Positions 18,062-27,143 of a stretch of DNA of 64,000 bases are shown piece by piece. Under the pieces are notes generated by a model. That model was given only the letters and a program-made list of their open reading frames with translations. It ran no database searches and was not told the DNA's origin. The stretch is taken from the NCBI RefSeq assembly GCF_011947285.1, contig NZ_JAAOZT010000007.1, positions 422,120 to 486,119 of the forward strand. Direction: 5' to 3'. Position numbers and translations under genes: made by a program. The stretch is from Glaciimonas immobilis (GTDB lineage Bacteria > Pseudomonadota > Gammaproteobacteria > Burkholderiales > Burkholderiaceae_D). The stretch's first letter is position 1. The number at the start of each line of letters is the position of its first letter.

Positions 18062-18350
18062 TGTGGTATGTATTGATGAGGCCGATGAATATTATTTATA
18101 GCACGAACTAAAGAACGCGGCTTTCGGTAGGTGCAAAATCAGTTATTCAATAGCAACAGTGGAGTTATTTATATGCTCATGATAATACCCGCGTTCTTCA
18201 GGTTTCGCTTTCTATCGGAAATTAAGTGCATAAAGTCTCGCCCTGAAGTCAAGTAAGACGCAATAACCGCTAGTAAATGCATCGATATGCACGGATTAAT
18301 AGTCAATTACCGATACACCCGCCACATTAATTTATAATGCTCCCATTTAA

Positions 18351-19694
18351 ATGAACATCCTCCCATCGAACATCTCAGGACAGACGCAGCGCCATTTGCG
18401 ACGAGTTTGGCGTAAATTCGGCATTTTATGGTTGGGGGCAGTACTGGTGGGGTTGGTCGCAGTGCTATATGCGCGCCTGATCGATGCAGGTTTTGGTATT
18501 TTCAGGGCGATGCAACAAGCGTATTTTTGGCTGCCAATCATTATTACCCCATTGGTGGGAGCCTTGTGTGTATGGCTGACACGGCGCTATTTTCCGGGCG
18601 CAGAAGGAAGTGGTATTCCGCAAGTAATCGCGACGCTGGAAGAAGACACCACCCAGCGAGGGCTATCGTTTTTGTCGCTAAAACTGCTGTTCGGTAAGAT
18701 CGCGGTTTCATTTTTGGCGATAATCGGCGGTTTTACGATAGGACGTGAAGGTCCTACGGTGCAGGTTGGTGCCGCGTTAATGTTCAATTTACGACGACTG
18801 TATCCCCGCGCCAGCGCGGCGCTAGAGCGACGTTTGATTCTCGCAGGTGCAGCCGCTGGTTTGTCGGCAGCGTTCAATACACCATTAGCAGGAATCGTAT
18901 TTGCAATTGAAGAACTGACACGGAGTTTTGAGCATCGCGCCAGTGGTGTTGTAATTACCGTGATTATTTTTGCCGGAGCGGTCGCGTTAGGTTTAAATGG
19001 TAATTACACTTATTTTGGGACGATCCAGATTGCTGGCGCGTTGACCAACATGCTCGCCGTGGCAGTAGTCGTGACTGGCGTCGTTACCGGTGTCGCTGGT
19101 GGGATTTTTTGCTGGTTGCTACTTAATACCGAGCGTTGGATACCCGCCAAGGTCCGCGTTCTGCGGCGTGAACGGCCGGTCGCGTTTGGTGCATTATGCG
19201 GTTTTGTGGTCGCGCTGATTGGTATCATCGCCGCTGGGGCGACTTTTGGAAGCGGTTATGTTGAGGCGCAGAGTTTGTTGGCTGGTGGGCACTTGCCCAT
19301 TCTGTATCCTTTTTTGAAAATGGCGTCGATGGTTGGCTCTTATTTGCCGGGCATTCCTGGCGGAATTTTTGCCCCATCACTGTCTATCGGCGCAGGTTTT
19401 GGGAATTTGTTGCACCTGTTCTTCGGTAATACGTCATTGCAGATGTTGATCGCGCTGGCGATGGTCGGCTATCTGGCGGCGGTGACGCAATCGCCGATTA
19501 CCGCCTTCGTGATTGTGATGGAAATGATTAACGGACATGCTTTGGTGATCTCGTTGATGGCCACGGCGTTGATCGCCAGTCGCGTATCACGGTTTTTTGC
19601 ACCCCCACTTTATGATGCACTGTCAGAGCGGTATCGACTCTCCTGTGCGTCGCAGATTGTTTCACCGGATTTAAGAAAGTCAGAAAATGCTTAA
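18351..19694 (+). CDS. ClC-family chloride channel or antiporter
   Basis: The 447-residue membrane protein has the ClC signature segments GSGIPQ (in EGSGIPQVIA), GREGPTVQ (selectivity filter with the gating glutamate) and GIPGGIFAPSLSIGA. There is no cytoplasmic CBS domain. The gating glutamate in GREGP is present; the internal proton glutamate of exchangers was not located with confidence, so channel versus exchanger is open. A TATAAT box lies just upstream of the start. Its end overlaps the next gene by 8 bp. Confidence 0.92.
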   Translation: MNILPSNISGQTQRHLRRVWRKFGILWLGAVLVGLVAVLYARLIDAGFGIFRAMQQAYFWLPIIITPLVGALCVWLTRRYFPGAEGSGIPQVIATLEEDTTQRGLSFLSLKLLFGKIAVSFLAIIGGFTIGREGPTVQVGAALMFNLRRLYPRASAALERRLILAGAAAGLSAAFNTPLAGIVFAIEELTRSFEHRASGVVITVIIFAGAVALGLNGNYTYFGTIQIAGALTNMLAVAVVVTGVVTGVAGGIFCWLLLNTERWIPAKVRVLRRERPVAFGALCGFVVALIGIIAAGATFGSGYVEAQSLLAGGHLPILYPFLKMASMVGSYLPGIPGGIFAPSLSIGAGFGNLLHLFFGNTSLQMLIALAMVGYLAAVTQSPITAFVIVMEMINGHALVISLMATALIASRVSRFFAPPLYDALSERYRLSCASQIVSPDLRKSENA

Positions 19695-20343
19695 AAAAGA
19701 TATGGCGGAGTATTACGCCAAACGTGCCGCAACTTACGAAGAAATTTATACGCGTCCCGAACGGGAAGACGAGTTGGTAACGCTGCAGGTGCGCGTGCAA
19801 GAGTTATTGCAAGGACACGATGTACTTGAGTTAGGTTGCGGTACCGGTTTCTGGACTAAAGAACTTGCGGCTTCTGCCAAATCGGTCACCGCCACCGATA
19901 TCAATCCGGACGTGATGAAGCTGGCGCAAGCCAAAGGCTTTCCCGCAGATAAGGTCCGCTTTGCTGTGGCTGACGCGCTCAATCTGCAATTGGATCGTCC
20001 TTACACTGCGGTGTTTTTCGGGTTCTTGTGGTCACACATCGCGCGCGAAGATCAAAACCGCTTTCTGCTGCACTTGCGCGAGCGCGTGGGGCCGAACACA
20101 TTCATGGTCATGCTGGACAACAGTTACGTAGAAGGCAGTAGCACGACGATTGCGCGCACTGATTTGCTAGGCAATACGTTCCAGCATCGGCGTTTGCCGG
20201 GCGACCCGCACGGCGACAGATATGAGATTTTGAAAAACTTCCCGAGCGATAGCAATTTGCGTAAGCGTCTGGCATCGGACACGCGTGATCTGCGTATCTT
20301 GAGGATGGAGCATTATTGGTTGTTGAATTGTCGGTTAAAGTAA
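19687..20343 (+). CDS. class I SAM-dependent methyltransferase
   Basis: The 218-residue protein has the Rossmann-like methyltransferase motif I VLELGCGTGFWTKELA at about residues 47-62 and motif post-I VTATDINPDVMKLA. The substrate is unknown. The start overlaps the ClC gene by 8 bp, so the two are cotranscribed. An internal ATG at 19702 is an equally good start. The 3' end overlaps the convergent relB-like gene by 9 bp. Confidence 0.85.
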   Translation: MLKKDMAEYYAKRAATYEEIYTRPEREDELVTLQVRVQELLQGHDVLELGCGTGFWTKELAASAKSVTATDINPDVMKLAQAKGFPADKVRFAVADALNLQLDRPYTAVFFGFLWSHIAREDQNRFLLHLRERVGPNTFMVMLDNSYVEGSSTTIARTDLLGNTFQHRRLPGDPHGDRYEILKNFPSDSNLRKRLASDTRDLRILRMEHYWLLNCRLK

Positions 20344-20583
20344 ATGGCAGTCGTCGGTAGTAGCAAAACGCGCTTGGCTAATTGCACGTGCTTCTTCCAT
20401 CGCGCGACGTGTTTCAATATTCGGCACTTTGAGCGCAAAGGGAAGTCCTTGGTCCGCGACTACGCGCACAAGAAATACACGCACAGCATCGGAAATAGAC
20501 AATCCCATTGCCGCCAGTGTTTCCGTCGCTTGCGCCTTGATTTGCTCGTCCACGCGAACGTGAACCATTGTTGTGGTAGCCAT
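20335..20583 (-). CDS. RelB/DinJ-family antitoxin without an adjacent toxin
   Basis: The 82-residue protein has the RelB/DinJ ribbon-helix-helix start (MVHVRVDEQIKAQATETLAAMGLSIS-type, with VHVRVDEQIKAQA) and the SDAVRVFLVRVVADQGLPFALKVPN core typical of the family. The toxin gene normally follows the antitoxin. Here the minus strand runs directly into the end of the methyltransferase gene, so no toxin gene is present. A nested inverted repeat just upstream looks like the autoregulatory operator. Confidence 0.88.
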   Translation of the reverse strand: MATTTMVHVRVDEQIKAQATETLAAMGLSISDAVRVFLVRVVADQGLPFALKVPNIETRRAMEEARAISQARFATTDDCHLL

Positions 20584-20598
20584 AAGGGCCTCCTTTCA

Positions 20599-20638
20599 TC
20601 GTAGAGATACATTGTATCTCAAGGCATACTCTCTACGA
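20599..20638. promoter_or_regulatory. nested inverted repeats, probable RelB operator
   Basis: An inner perfect palindrome GAGATACATTGTATCTC (604-620 of the 20-kb block, i.e. 20604-20620) lies inside outer arms TCGTAGAGA (20599-20607) and TCTCTACGA (20630-20638). The site starts 16 bp upstream of the antitoxin start codon, the usual place for ribbon-helix-helix autorepression. Confidence 0.65.
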
Positions 20639-20782
20639 GAGCAACCCCCATAAGGTCAACTTATCCGACAGGCACATCCATGGCAAACCCTTGTTTTTGG
20701 GAGCCTGTGGACTTACCTTTAGATAGCCAGATGATTAGTTCCAGAGTATGGAACAGCACCTCCTCTTCCGAGCGGGCCAGGT

Positions 20783-23017
20783 TCAACCAGTCGATTGCTC
20801 CGCGCTGTCAATATCCTCATGCGGCACCGCCGGTGCCGGAAAATTCGCCCATTCATTAGCAAATGTAATGTTTGGTGCGGCGTCGACTTTTGCTTTGATG
20901 CGGAGGTTGAACGCTCGCACGACCTCCGCTTGTGTTTGTGGTCGGGTGCGGAACGCGCCGGTCAGAATCGCGCCGTGCAGGTCAAAACCATTCAGTCCGT
21001 AGATATCAATTGGTGCCAGCAATAACCGGCTTAGACGCGCGTCCTCTATCATCTCTGCGCCAGTCTCTCGCATCAGCTTTAACGCATCCTCGATACTGGA
21101 CTCCAGCGTCACGTGCAATTTCAGCGCCGCGTACGCATATTCACGTGAGTCGTTTTTGACCGCGAGAATTTGCGAGAACGGGACGCTGTGTACCGAGCCG
21201 TTGCCGTCACGTAACCGGACGGTGCGAATCGACATGTGTTCTACGGTGCCGATGTGACCGTTGCCGACATCGACCCAATCACCGACGGACATGGAGTCCT
21301 CTATGAGAATAAAAATTCCGGTGATGACGTCCTTGACCAACGACTGCGAACCAAAACCGATCGCCAGGCCGACGACGCCGGCCGATGCCAGAAGCGGTGT
21401 GACATTCAGTCCTAAATTTGCCAGTGTGGTGATGACCGTTGCGGTGAGGATAATCAGCAGGGCGGCATTGCGCAGTAGCGGTAAGATGGTGCGCATACGG
21501 GTGGTAGGATTGCGCCCGTAGCGACCGCTGCGGCTCGGGGTGATGGCTTCCTGGATCGCCGTGTCGAGCACAATCCACGCTAGCCAGGCCACCGTTAAGG
21601 TTAATGCTATTTTGCCGATTGCAGCGAGGATAAGATGACCGACTTGCGTCGTGTTGGCAAAGTTAAGCAATGAGTGATCCCAGACCCGAGTCAGCAACTC
21701 GAGAAATCCGATCCACATTACGATTTGCAGCAAGCTAAAGATCGCGGCTTTCAGACGCAAAATATAGGGCGATTGCCGACGTAATGAAGTCGGTTTTTTG
21801 CCGCGCCCGATACGGTGCAGCAAGGTGCCGATAAAGAACATGCTTACCAGTAGCGCCACACTGCTCAAGGCATGGTTGAGTGCTTCGCCGCTGCTGGCCG
21901 GACCGAACACCGTGGACAAACTGACGCCACCCGCAAGCAACAATATAGGGTAATGCCATAGCGAGGCGACAATTTCCAGTGTTTCCATGCGCGCACGATG
22001 GCTGCCACGTACCTCTAGCGAGCGGTTACGGATCAGGTGCGCAACCGGCCGGCGAAAGCGTAGTGCAAAGACGCCGCACAAAATAGCGGCAAGCAAGTTG
22101 GCCGCAGTCGCCCCGAGACTCGATAGCGCACCGCCAATAATAAAATACAGTTTTGGATTGTTGATAGCATCCCCGAACCAGCCAGCGAAGCCGATCAGGT
22201 AAAGTAACTTCCAGGCGCGGCGGTACATTATGTGAATTGCGACATTACGATGGCCGCTTGAGGAGAGCGAAAAAATGATGGCACAAAATGCGCGAAATAC
22301 GCTGGCACCGATCATTGTGTAAAGCAACAGCGTCGCCAACGCGCGCCCCAAGGAAGGAGGCAAAGTAATGACTACCGCGATTTCTACTAATAAAGCCAGC
22401 ACCAGCGGGACGATGTGGCGCAAGATGTAAATCAATACTTCCTTGACACTTGGGTCGATGGAGAGCGCTTGTTCCATTTTAAAATGTTGCCGGACGCGTT
22501 TGCCTACATATCGAAAAGTAATGGCAACAAAGCCAAATAGCGCCATCATTTCAATAAAATGCAGGAGCACCGTTAGCGGTGTCTCACCTTCTTGTCGCGA
22601 CAAAATAGTGGAAAGCTCATCGGCGGCCCGCGCAAATTGTTCCTGCCAGTATTTTTGCGGTTTTGCCACCTGAAGCATGTTTGACTGGATAACGTCGAGG
22701 CTATCGGAGATTAATCCGATCAATCCCTTTGGTGCCGGTGGCGCTTTATTTTGTTCCACTTTTTGGAGCGCAGCGACGAGGGCGCTGGCGGCCGGGTTTG
22801 CCTTGACCGTTTTAGCCAATGCATTCAGCGTCGAGGCCGCCGTAGTTGCGTTCGCTGGATCCGGCGCTGGCGTGAGGCCTGAGGAGGTGCCGGGGTTTGC
22901 CGACACCGCGCTGGCGTCTGAGGCAGACCAGGCGGGGCCGAGATTAACAAGCAAGCAGACGATAAGCAATGATCGCATGAAAGATCGCGCAAGCGCACCA
23001 GATCGGGGAGTGCTCAT
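20783..23017 (-). CDS. large MscS-family mechanosensitive channel
   Basis: The 744-residue protein opens with a signal peptide and a periplasmic stretch of about 140 residues rich in Ala, then about ten membrane segments, then the MscS core around residues 545-640. The core shows VVGLAIGFGSQSLVKDVITG and the beta domain start VGDWVDVGNGHIGTVEHMSI. Length and layout resemble the YbiO class of mini-conductance channels. It would release solutes on osmotic downshock. No operon partner is seen. Confidence 0.9.
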   Translation of the reverse strand: MSTPRSGALARSFMRSLLIVCLLVNLGPAWSASDASAVSANPGTSSGLTPAPDPANATTAASTLNALAKTVKANPAASALVAALQKVEQNKAPPAPKGLIGLISDSLDVIQSNMLQVAKPQKYWQEQFARAADELSTILSRQEGETPLTVLLHFIEMMALFGFVAITFRYVGKRVRQHFKMEQALSIDPSVKEVLIYILRHIVPLVLALLVEIAVVITLPPSLGRALATLLLYTMIGASVFRAFCAIIFSLSSSGHRNVAIHIMYRRAWKLLYLIGFAGWFGDAINNPKLYFIIGGALSSLGATAANLLAAILCGVFALRFRRPVAHLIRNRSLEVRGSHRARMETLEIVASLWHYPILLLAGGVSLSTVFGPASSGEALNHALSSVALLVSMFFIGTLLHRIGRGKKPTSLRRQSPYILRLKAAIFSLLQIVMWIGFLELLTRVWDHSLLNFANTTQVGHLILAAIGKIALTLTVAWLAWIVLDTAIQEAITPSRSGRYGRNPTTRMRTILPLLRNAALLIILTATVITTLANLGLNVTPLLASAGVVGLAIGFGSQSLVKDVITGIFILIEDSMSVGDWVDVGNGHIGTVEHMSIRTVRLRDGNGSVHSVPFSQILAVKNDSREYAYAALKLHVTLESSIEDALKLMRETGAEMIEDARLSRLLLAPIDIYGLNGFDLHGAILTGAFRTRPQTQAEVVRAFNLRIKAKVDAAPNITFANEWANFPAPAVPHEDIDSAEQSTG

Positions 23018-23170
23018 AGTGGCAATTTAAAAGTCATAAAGCAGTGATCTTACCGCAGCCTTAGCAACAGATCGAGTGAGAGTTGCCCGATTGGTAAGTC
23101 CCTGTACCATCAGAGCGCTCAAATACCGAGATAATAATTTGGGGAAATTTGAGAGTAAATGTATAAAATC

Positions 23171-23194
23171 GATGCGGCAAAGCTTTGCCGCATC
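23171..23194 (-). terminator. rho-independent terminator of the porin gene
   Basis: A perfect palindrome (arms GATGCGGCAAAG and CTTTGCCGCATC) lies 57 bp past the porin stop. On the minus strand it is followed by GATTTTAT. Confidence 0.82.
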
Positions 23195-23250
23195 GACTAT
23201 ACATCGTTCAACGATGGGTCAACGATCAGGACTGCAAATCGTCGTATAAG

Positions 23251-24390
23251 TTAGAAACGTGTACGCATACCGACAGCCAGTTCAGTTTGATTTTTGAAGC
23301 CATTGGTAGATGCCACTCGATAGCCATCGGTGAGCTTCATGTAATCGGCGGCCAAGTACAGTTCAGTGCGCTTGGATAAATGGTAGAAAGCGGAACCGAA
23401 GATCGTGGATTTCTTGCCGCTTCCTGCCGTAGTTGAAAAGCTGGCGTTCGAATACGCGTTCAAGGTACCAGTGCCCGACACGTTATAGGCAGCGTTCCTG
23501 GCTTTCATCGCCTGGTAGCCAATCTCATAATCAAACTGGCCTTGCGGGGTGAACTTGGCCGATACGGTATACGCATCATCTTTACGCTTGCCTAGCGCAC
23601 CTTGTTCCGCGGTGTAATGGAAGTAACCGGTATTTAATCGGATAAGACTATTAACGAAATAACTGCCTCCCAAGGAATAGGATTTATGCTGTTCCGTTGA
23701 ACGGTCAAGCGAGTTACCGACGGTGGCTTCATTGTAAAAGCTGGAGACCACAAAATTGCTAGCGTTGTAACCCAGTGCTACCGATTTGGTGCTGTTATTG
23801 GCGAACGATCCGGCGACTTCTCCAAACTGATAGCCTAAGCCTGCTACAAGTCCGTTATCAAATATCTTCTTCCACACCACACCATTGTTGTAGCGGGTTC
23901 CGGTTGCGCTGCCAGCATAAAAAATCATTTGTTTGAAGTTGTTATTGTTGGTGAAACCACCTTCCTCCAGACCGAGTTTGTCGGAGCCGTACGCATCGCC
24001 GTAAACCTGGGCAAAGTCGCGTGCAAGGGTATTTTGACGACCAAGTGTTACGCGGCCCAACGCGTCACTTTGCATGCCGACCCAGGCATCGCGGTTAAAC
24101 AAGACCCCAGGTGTATCCATTTCACCGGTACCGACAACGAATTCTGCCTCTAATTTAAAAATTGCTTTCAGACCGCTGCCCAAGTCTTCCTGACCTCTAA
24201 ATCCAAGCCGGTTACCACTGAACCATGCGACCGGGATTTGTGTCAGGCGATCGCCTTTGCTGTTAGCGTTATTGGTAGTGCTGATGGTGGCATCGATTAA
24301 GCCATAAATGGTGACATTGGACTGGGCGAGGGCAGTGCCGGAGCATCCTAGTGCGGCTAGGGCAGCCAATGCAAATACTGTTTTTTTCAA
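23251..24390 (-). CDS. general outer-membrane porin (betaproteobacterial porin_4 type)
   Basis: The 379-residue precursor has a signal peptide (MKKTVFALAALAALGCSGTA, cleaved after ALAQ region) and begins the mature barrel with SNVTIYGLIDATI, the standard opening of Burkholderiales porins. It ends in a terminal phenylalanine (MRTRF), needed for barrel assembly. The constriction-loop motif region includes GRQNTLARDFAQVYG. It would form a trimeric 16-stranded diffusion channel. It lies downstream of the two-component genes on the same strand but has its own long leader with a 12-bp tandem array. Confidence 0.95.
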   Translation of the reverse strand: MKKTVFALAALAALGCSGTALAQSNVTIYGLIDATISTTNNANSKGDRLTQIPVAWFSGNRLGFRGQEDLGSGLKAIFKLEAEFVVGTGEMDTPGVLFNRDAWVGMQSDALGRVTLGRQNTLARDFAQVYGDAYGSDKLGLEEGGFTNNNNFKQMIFYAGSATGTRYNNGVVWKKIFDNGLVAGLGYQFGEVAGSFANNSTKSVALGYNASNFVVSSFYNEATVGNSLDRSTEQHKSYSLGGSYFVNSLIRLNTGYFHYTAEQGALGKRKDDAYTVSAKFTPQGQFDYEIGYQAMKARNAAYNVSGTGTLNAYSNASFSTTAGSGKKSTIFGSAFYHLSKRTELYLAADYMKLTDGYRVASTNGFKNQTELAVGMRTRF

Positions 24391-24749
24391 AATTGTCTCC
24401 TGAGGGCTAAAGTTTTTTGTTTGTTATGCTGAGCAACTACGTGCGCAACTACGTGCGCAACTACGTGCGCAACTACGCAGCGCAACCACACAGATCAATA
24501 GGACAGATCAATGTGATCGACAGCGACGCCAAGTATAAAAGCGCTAAGCTTTCTTCTAGCTTTCGAAACATTCGTTTTATCAGGCAGTAGTGCAAGTTTG
24601 CAACAGTAATTGCTGAACCACATTTTGCTGCAGAGATGCCCCCGGGCCGCACAGGTATACATTAAAAATGTAGCGTGGTCTTATAACGCGATAATTTATG
24701 TAATAATTTTTATTTGCCTTTATACCCTTAAGCAAACTTTAAAAAGATT
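24391..24749. promoter_or_regulatory. porin upstream region with 12-bp tandem array
   Basis: The 359-bp gap holds the porin leader. At 24430-24478 there are about four copies of TGCGCAACTACG, the first and last imperfect. The stretch 24660-24750 is AT-rich. No terminator was seen for the kinase gene that ends at 24750, so read-through into the porin is possible. Confidence 0.55.
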
Positions 24750-26159
24750 TCAGCCGAAATTTGTAGATGCTTCAAGCGGCAATTCCACCAATACTGCCAA
24801 GCCATTATTTCTTGGTCCTGATTCAAGCGAGATAGTCCCTTCCGCTGCCAGCACAATCTCTTTCACTATGGCGAGTCCCAATCCGGTGCCATGTTGTCCG
24901 GGCGCTGCATTGCGATAAAAGCGTTCAAATACCCGGTCGCGTATTTCTGCCGGAATACCGGGACCATTATCGGCCACGACCAACCGCGCCATGGGGACCT
25001 TACCCGACACATTGTTAGCGCTGATGCTGACGGTCACCTTGCCATTTTGCGGCGTGTAACGAATCGCGTTGTCAACCAGATTCATGATCATGGCGGAGAA
25101 CAGCGCTTCGTTACCGATAACCACTGCCTCGGTACAGTCAATCTCGACGCCGAGATCAATATTCTTACGCTGCGCCAGCGGAACGATCTCTTCCAGCACA
25201 GCAGTGATGATCTTCACCAGATCGACAGGATGACGCAGTACCGCATGGCTAGTGGCACTTTCTGCCTGTGACAATAAAAGTAGTTTATCTGTGAGATCGG
25301 CCATACTGCGGCTGCTTTCTTGCATGGCCTCCAGCACTTCGCTACGGCGCGCCGGATCAGTGATCTTGCGTGCAAACTGGATTTGTGAATCGATTAACGT
25401 CAGAGGCGTGCGGAGCTGATGCGCGGCATCTGCAATAAATCGTCTTTGGGCGGCGACTTGTGTATTGTGGCGTTGGATGTACTGGTTAAAAGCGTCCGCA
25501 ATCGGTCGTAATTCCCCTTGTAACGATGTTATTTTAATCGGTGACAAGGACATCGGGTCGCGGCTCGCGAGGTCGTCTTTAAGGCGCATAATCGGGCGCA
25601 GTTCTATGGTGAGGCCGACCACCACCAGTGCGATAGCCAAAATTAGCATCGCGATCTGTCGATGCAAAGATGGTCGCCATAAATCGGCCACCATCAGATC
25701 ATGCCCCTGCATAGTTTGCGCAACCCGTACCGCAACATTTAGCTGCGTGCCGGCGTCATACAATGGTCGCACCTGACTGGCAATGCGCATCGTCTTCTGA
25801 TCATATTGCTGCGTGCTGAATTTGGGACCGTTGTTATGAAAATCGATCGTTCCCGGTAAATCCGAGCGACCCGCCATCAACAAGCCCTTGCTGGTAATGA
25901 CCTGGTAGTAGACATGGTCTTGCTGGGGTGAAGTAAATAACTCAAGCGCTGCCGGATCTACACTCACTTGCGGCATCCCATCGACCCACACAATATCGCT
26001 GGCGATCACCTGCGCTGAGGTTAGTAATGCCCGGTCCTGAATCAGATCAGCGGTCTGCTCCGCGCTGCGATACGAAAAAAGTGCGCTCAGCAAAATAAAA
26101 ATCGCTAGCGGAATTAGTAACCATAAAAGCAGCCGAAAACGCAGGCTAATTATCATCAT
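24750..26159 (-). CDS. sensor histidine kinase, TctE-like (2CSK_N domain)
   Basis: The start used is ATG 26159 (MMIISLRFRLLLWLL), which overlaps the regulator gene; an ATG three codons earlier or later is possible. The protein has a first membrane segment at about residues 8-28, a periplasmic 2CSK_N-type sensor domain, and a second membrane segment near residue 150. The H-box is FIADAAHQLRTPLTLI, the N-box NAIRYTPQNG, and the G-boxes DNGPGI and GTGLGLAIV. TctE relatives sense carboxylates. The divergent ABC importer and the downstream porin suggest a nutrient-sensing role. Confidence 0.92.
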   Translation of the reverse strand: MMIISLRFRLLLWLLIPLAIFILLSALFSYRSAEQTADLIQDRALLTSAQVIASDIVWVDGMPQVSVDPAALELFTSPQQDHVYYQVITSKGLLMAGRSDLPGTIDFHNNGPKFSTQQYDQKTMRIASQVRPLYDAGTQLNVAVRVAQTMQGHDLMVADLWRPSLHRQIAMLILAIALVVVGLTIELRPIMRLKDDLASRDPMSLSPIKITSLQGELRPIADAFNQYIQRHNTQVAAQRRFIADAAHQLRTPLTLIDSQIQFARKITDPARRSEVLEAMQESSRSMADLTDKLLLLSQAESATSHAVLRHPVDLVKIITAVLEEIVPLAQRKNIDLGVEIDCTEAVVIGNEALFSAMIMNLVDNAIRYTPQNGKVTVSISANNVSGKVPMARLVVADNGPGIPAEIRDRVFERFYRNAAPGQHGTGLGLAIVKEIVLAAEGTISLESGPRNNGLAVLVELPLEASTNFG

Positions 26160-26820
26160 TTTTTTTAAGCAAGTAACCAAGTCCGCGCAAGGTCATGATG
26201 CTTGCCTGTGAATTTTCTAATTTTTTTCGTAATCGATGTACATAAATTTCTATTGCGTCTGGACTTGGCTCATCGCCAAGAGAAAAAATACCATTGACCA
26301 GCGCACTTTTGGAAACTGTTTTACCTTGTTTTAGCATGAAAATTTCTAATACGTCGTGTTCACGCGGCGGTAGCGAAAGAATTTTTTCATCAATCGAAAA
26401 TTGACGGGTGTCACTGTTATAGACCAAATTACCACAATGCATTTCTGTCGACTTATCCGGACTTTGACGTCGAATCAATGCCTTAATACGTGCTACCAGT
26501 TCACGGATTTCAAAAGGCTTCACGAGATAGTCGTCAGCGCCGCTACCGAGACAGTCGACCTTTTCATCGATAGAACCACTTGCGGTCAAAATCATTACTG
26601 GTACGTTATTGTGACGCTCGCGCAGGCGACGCAAAACATTTTTCCCCGTCATCCTGGGTAGCATCAGGTCGAGTAAGACCGCATCATAGTTTTCACTTTG
26701 TAGCACCCGGTCTGCCTCGACCCCATCGATAGCTACGTCGACAGTAAACTTTTCTTCTTTGAGTATTTTGGTGAGCCAAAGCGCCAGGGGCGGGTTGTCT
26801 TCAATCAGCAGGAGTTTCAT
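26146..26820 (-). CDS. OmpR-family response regulator, TctD-like
   Basis: The 224-residue protein starts MKLLLIEDNPPLALW at 26820. The receiver domain has the acidic pair E7-D8, phosphoacceptor Asp51 (VLLDLMLP) and Lys in YLVKPF. The C-terminal winged-helix domain ends with YVHRLRKKLE and RGLGYLLKK. Overlap with the kinase start indicates coupled translation. A longer form beginning at 26835 is possible, since the ribosome site for 26820 is weak. Targets are probably the porin or the divergent transporter. Confidence 0.92.
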   Translation of the reverse strand: MKLLLIEDNPPLALWLTKILKEEKFTVDVAIDGVEADRVLQSENYDAVLLDLMLPRMTGKNVLRRLRERHNNVPVMILTASGSIDEKVDCLGSGADDYLVKPFEIRELVARIKALIRRQSPDKSTEMHCGNLVYNSDTRQFSIDEKILSLPPREHDVLEIFMLKQGKTVSKSALVNGIFSLGDEPSPDAIEIYVHRLRKKLENSQASIMTLRGLGYLLKKNDDN

Positions 26821-27143
26821 TGAACGGAGTCCCATTTTAATTTTTATGGTGCGCTGCGGAATAAAAAACGCAGAATTGGTAAGCTGGATGAAAGTTAAAA
26901 ACACCTAGAATACGTTTGCCTTGATAAGCAATAGACTGCTGTGGGAACCAGGTATGTTTCGCGATGAATACGTTGCACGGTACGCACAATTTTCGTGTAC
27001 TAAAGTACATTCCGGTTGTTGCGCACCGTGCGGCTAGTCTTCACCAGGCTTGCTAATGTTCCAAAAGAAGTCTAATAAAGGAAGGTCGCAGCAATTAACT
27101 ATTTTGCCGTAGATCATAATCCCAAAATAATGGAGACATAATA
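26821..27143. promoter_or_regulatory. divergent control region with nested inverted repeats
   Basis: Between the regulator and the importer genes, arms GCACGGTACGCACAA (26975-26989) and TTGTTGCGCACCGTGC (27016-27031) are inverted copies with one substitution and one inserted base. They enclose a perfect 12-bp palindrome GTACTAAAGTAC (26997-27008). The element is a candidate operator for the adjacent response regulator. Confidence 0.5.
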
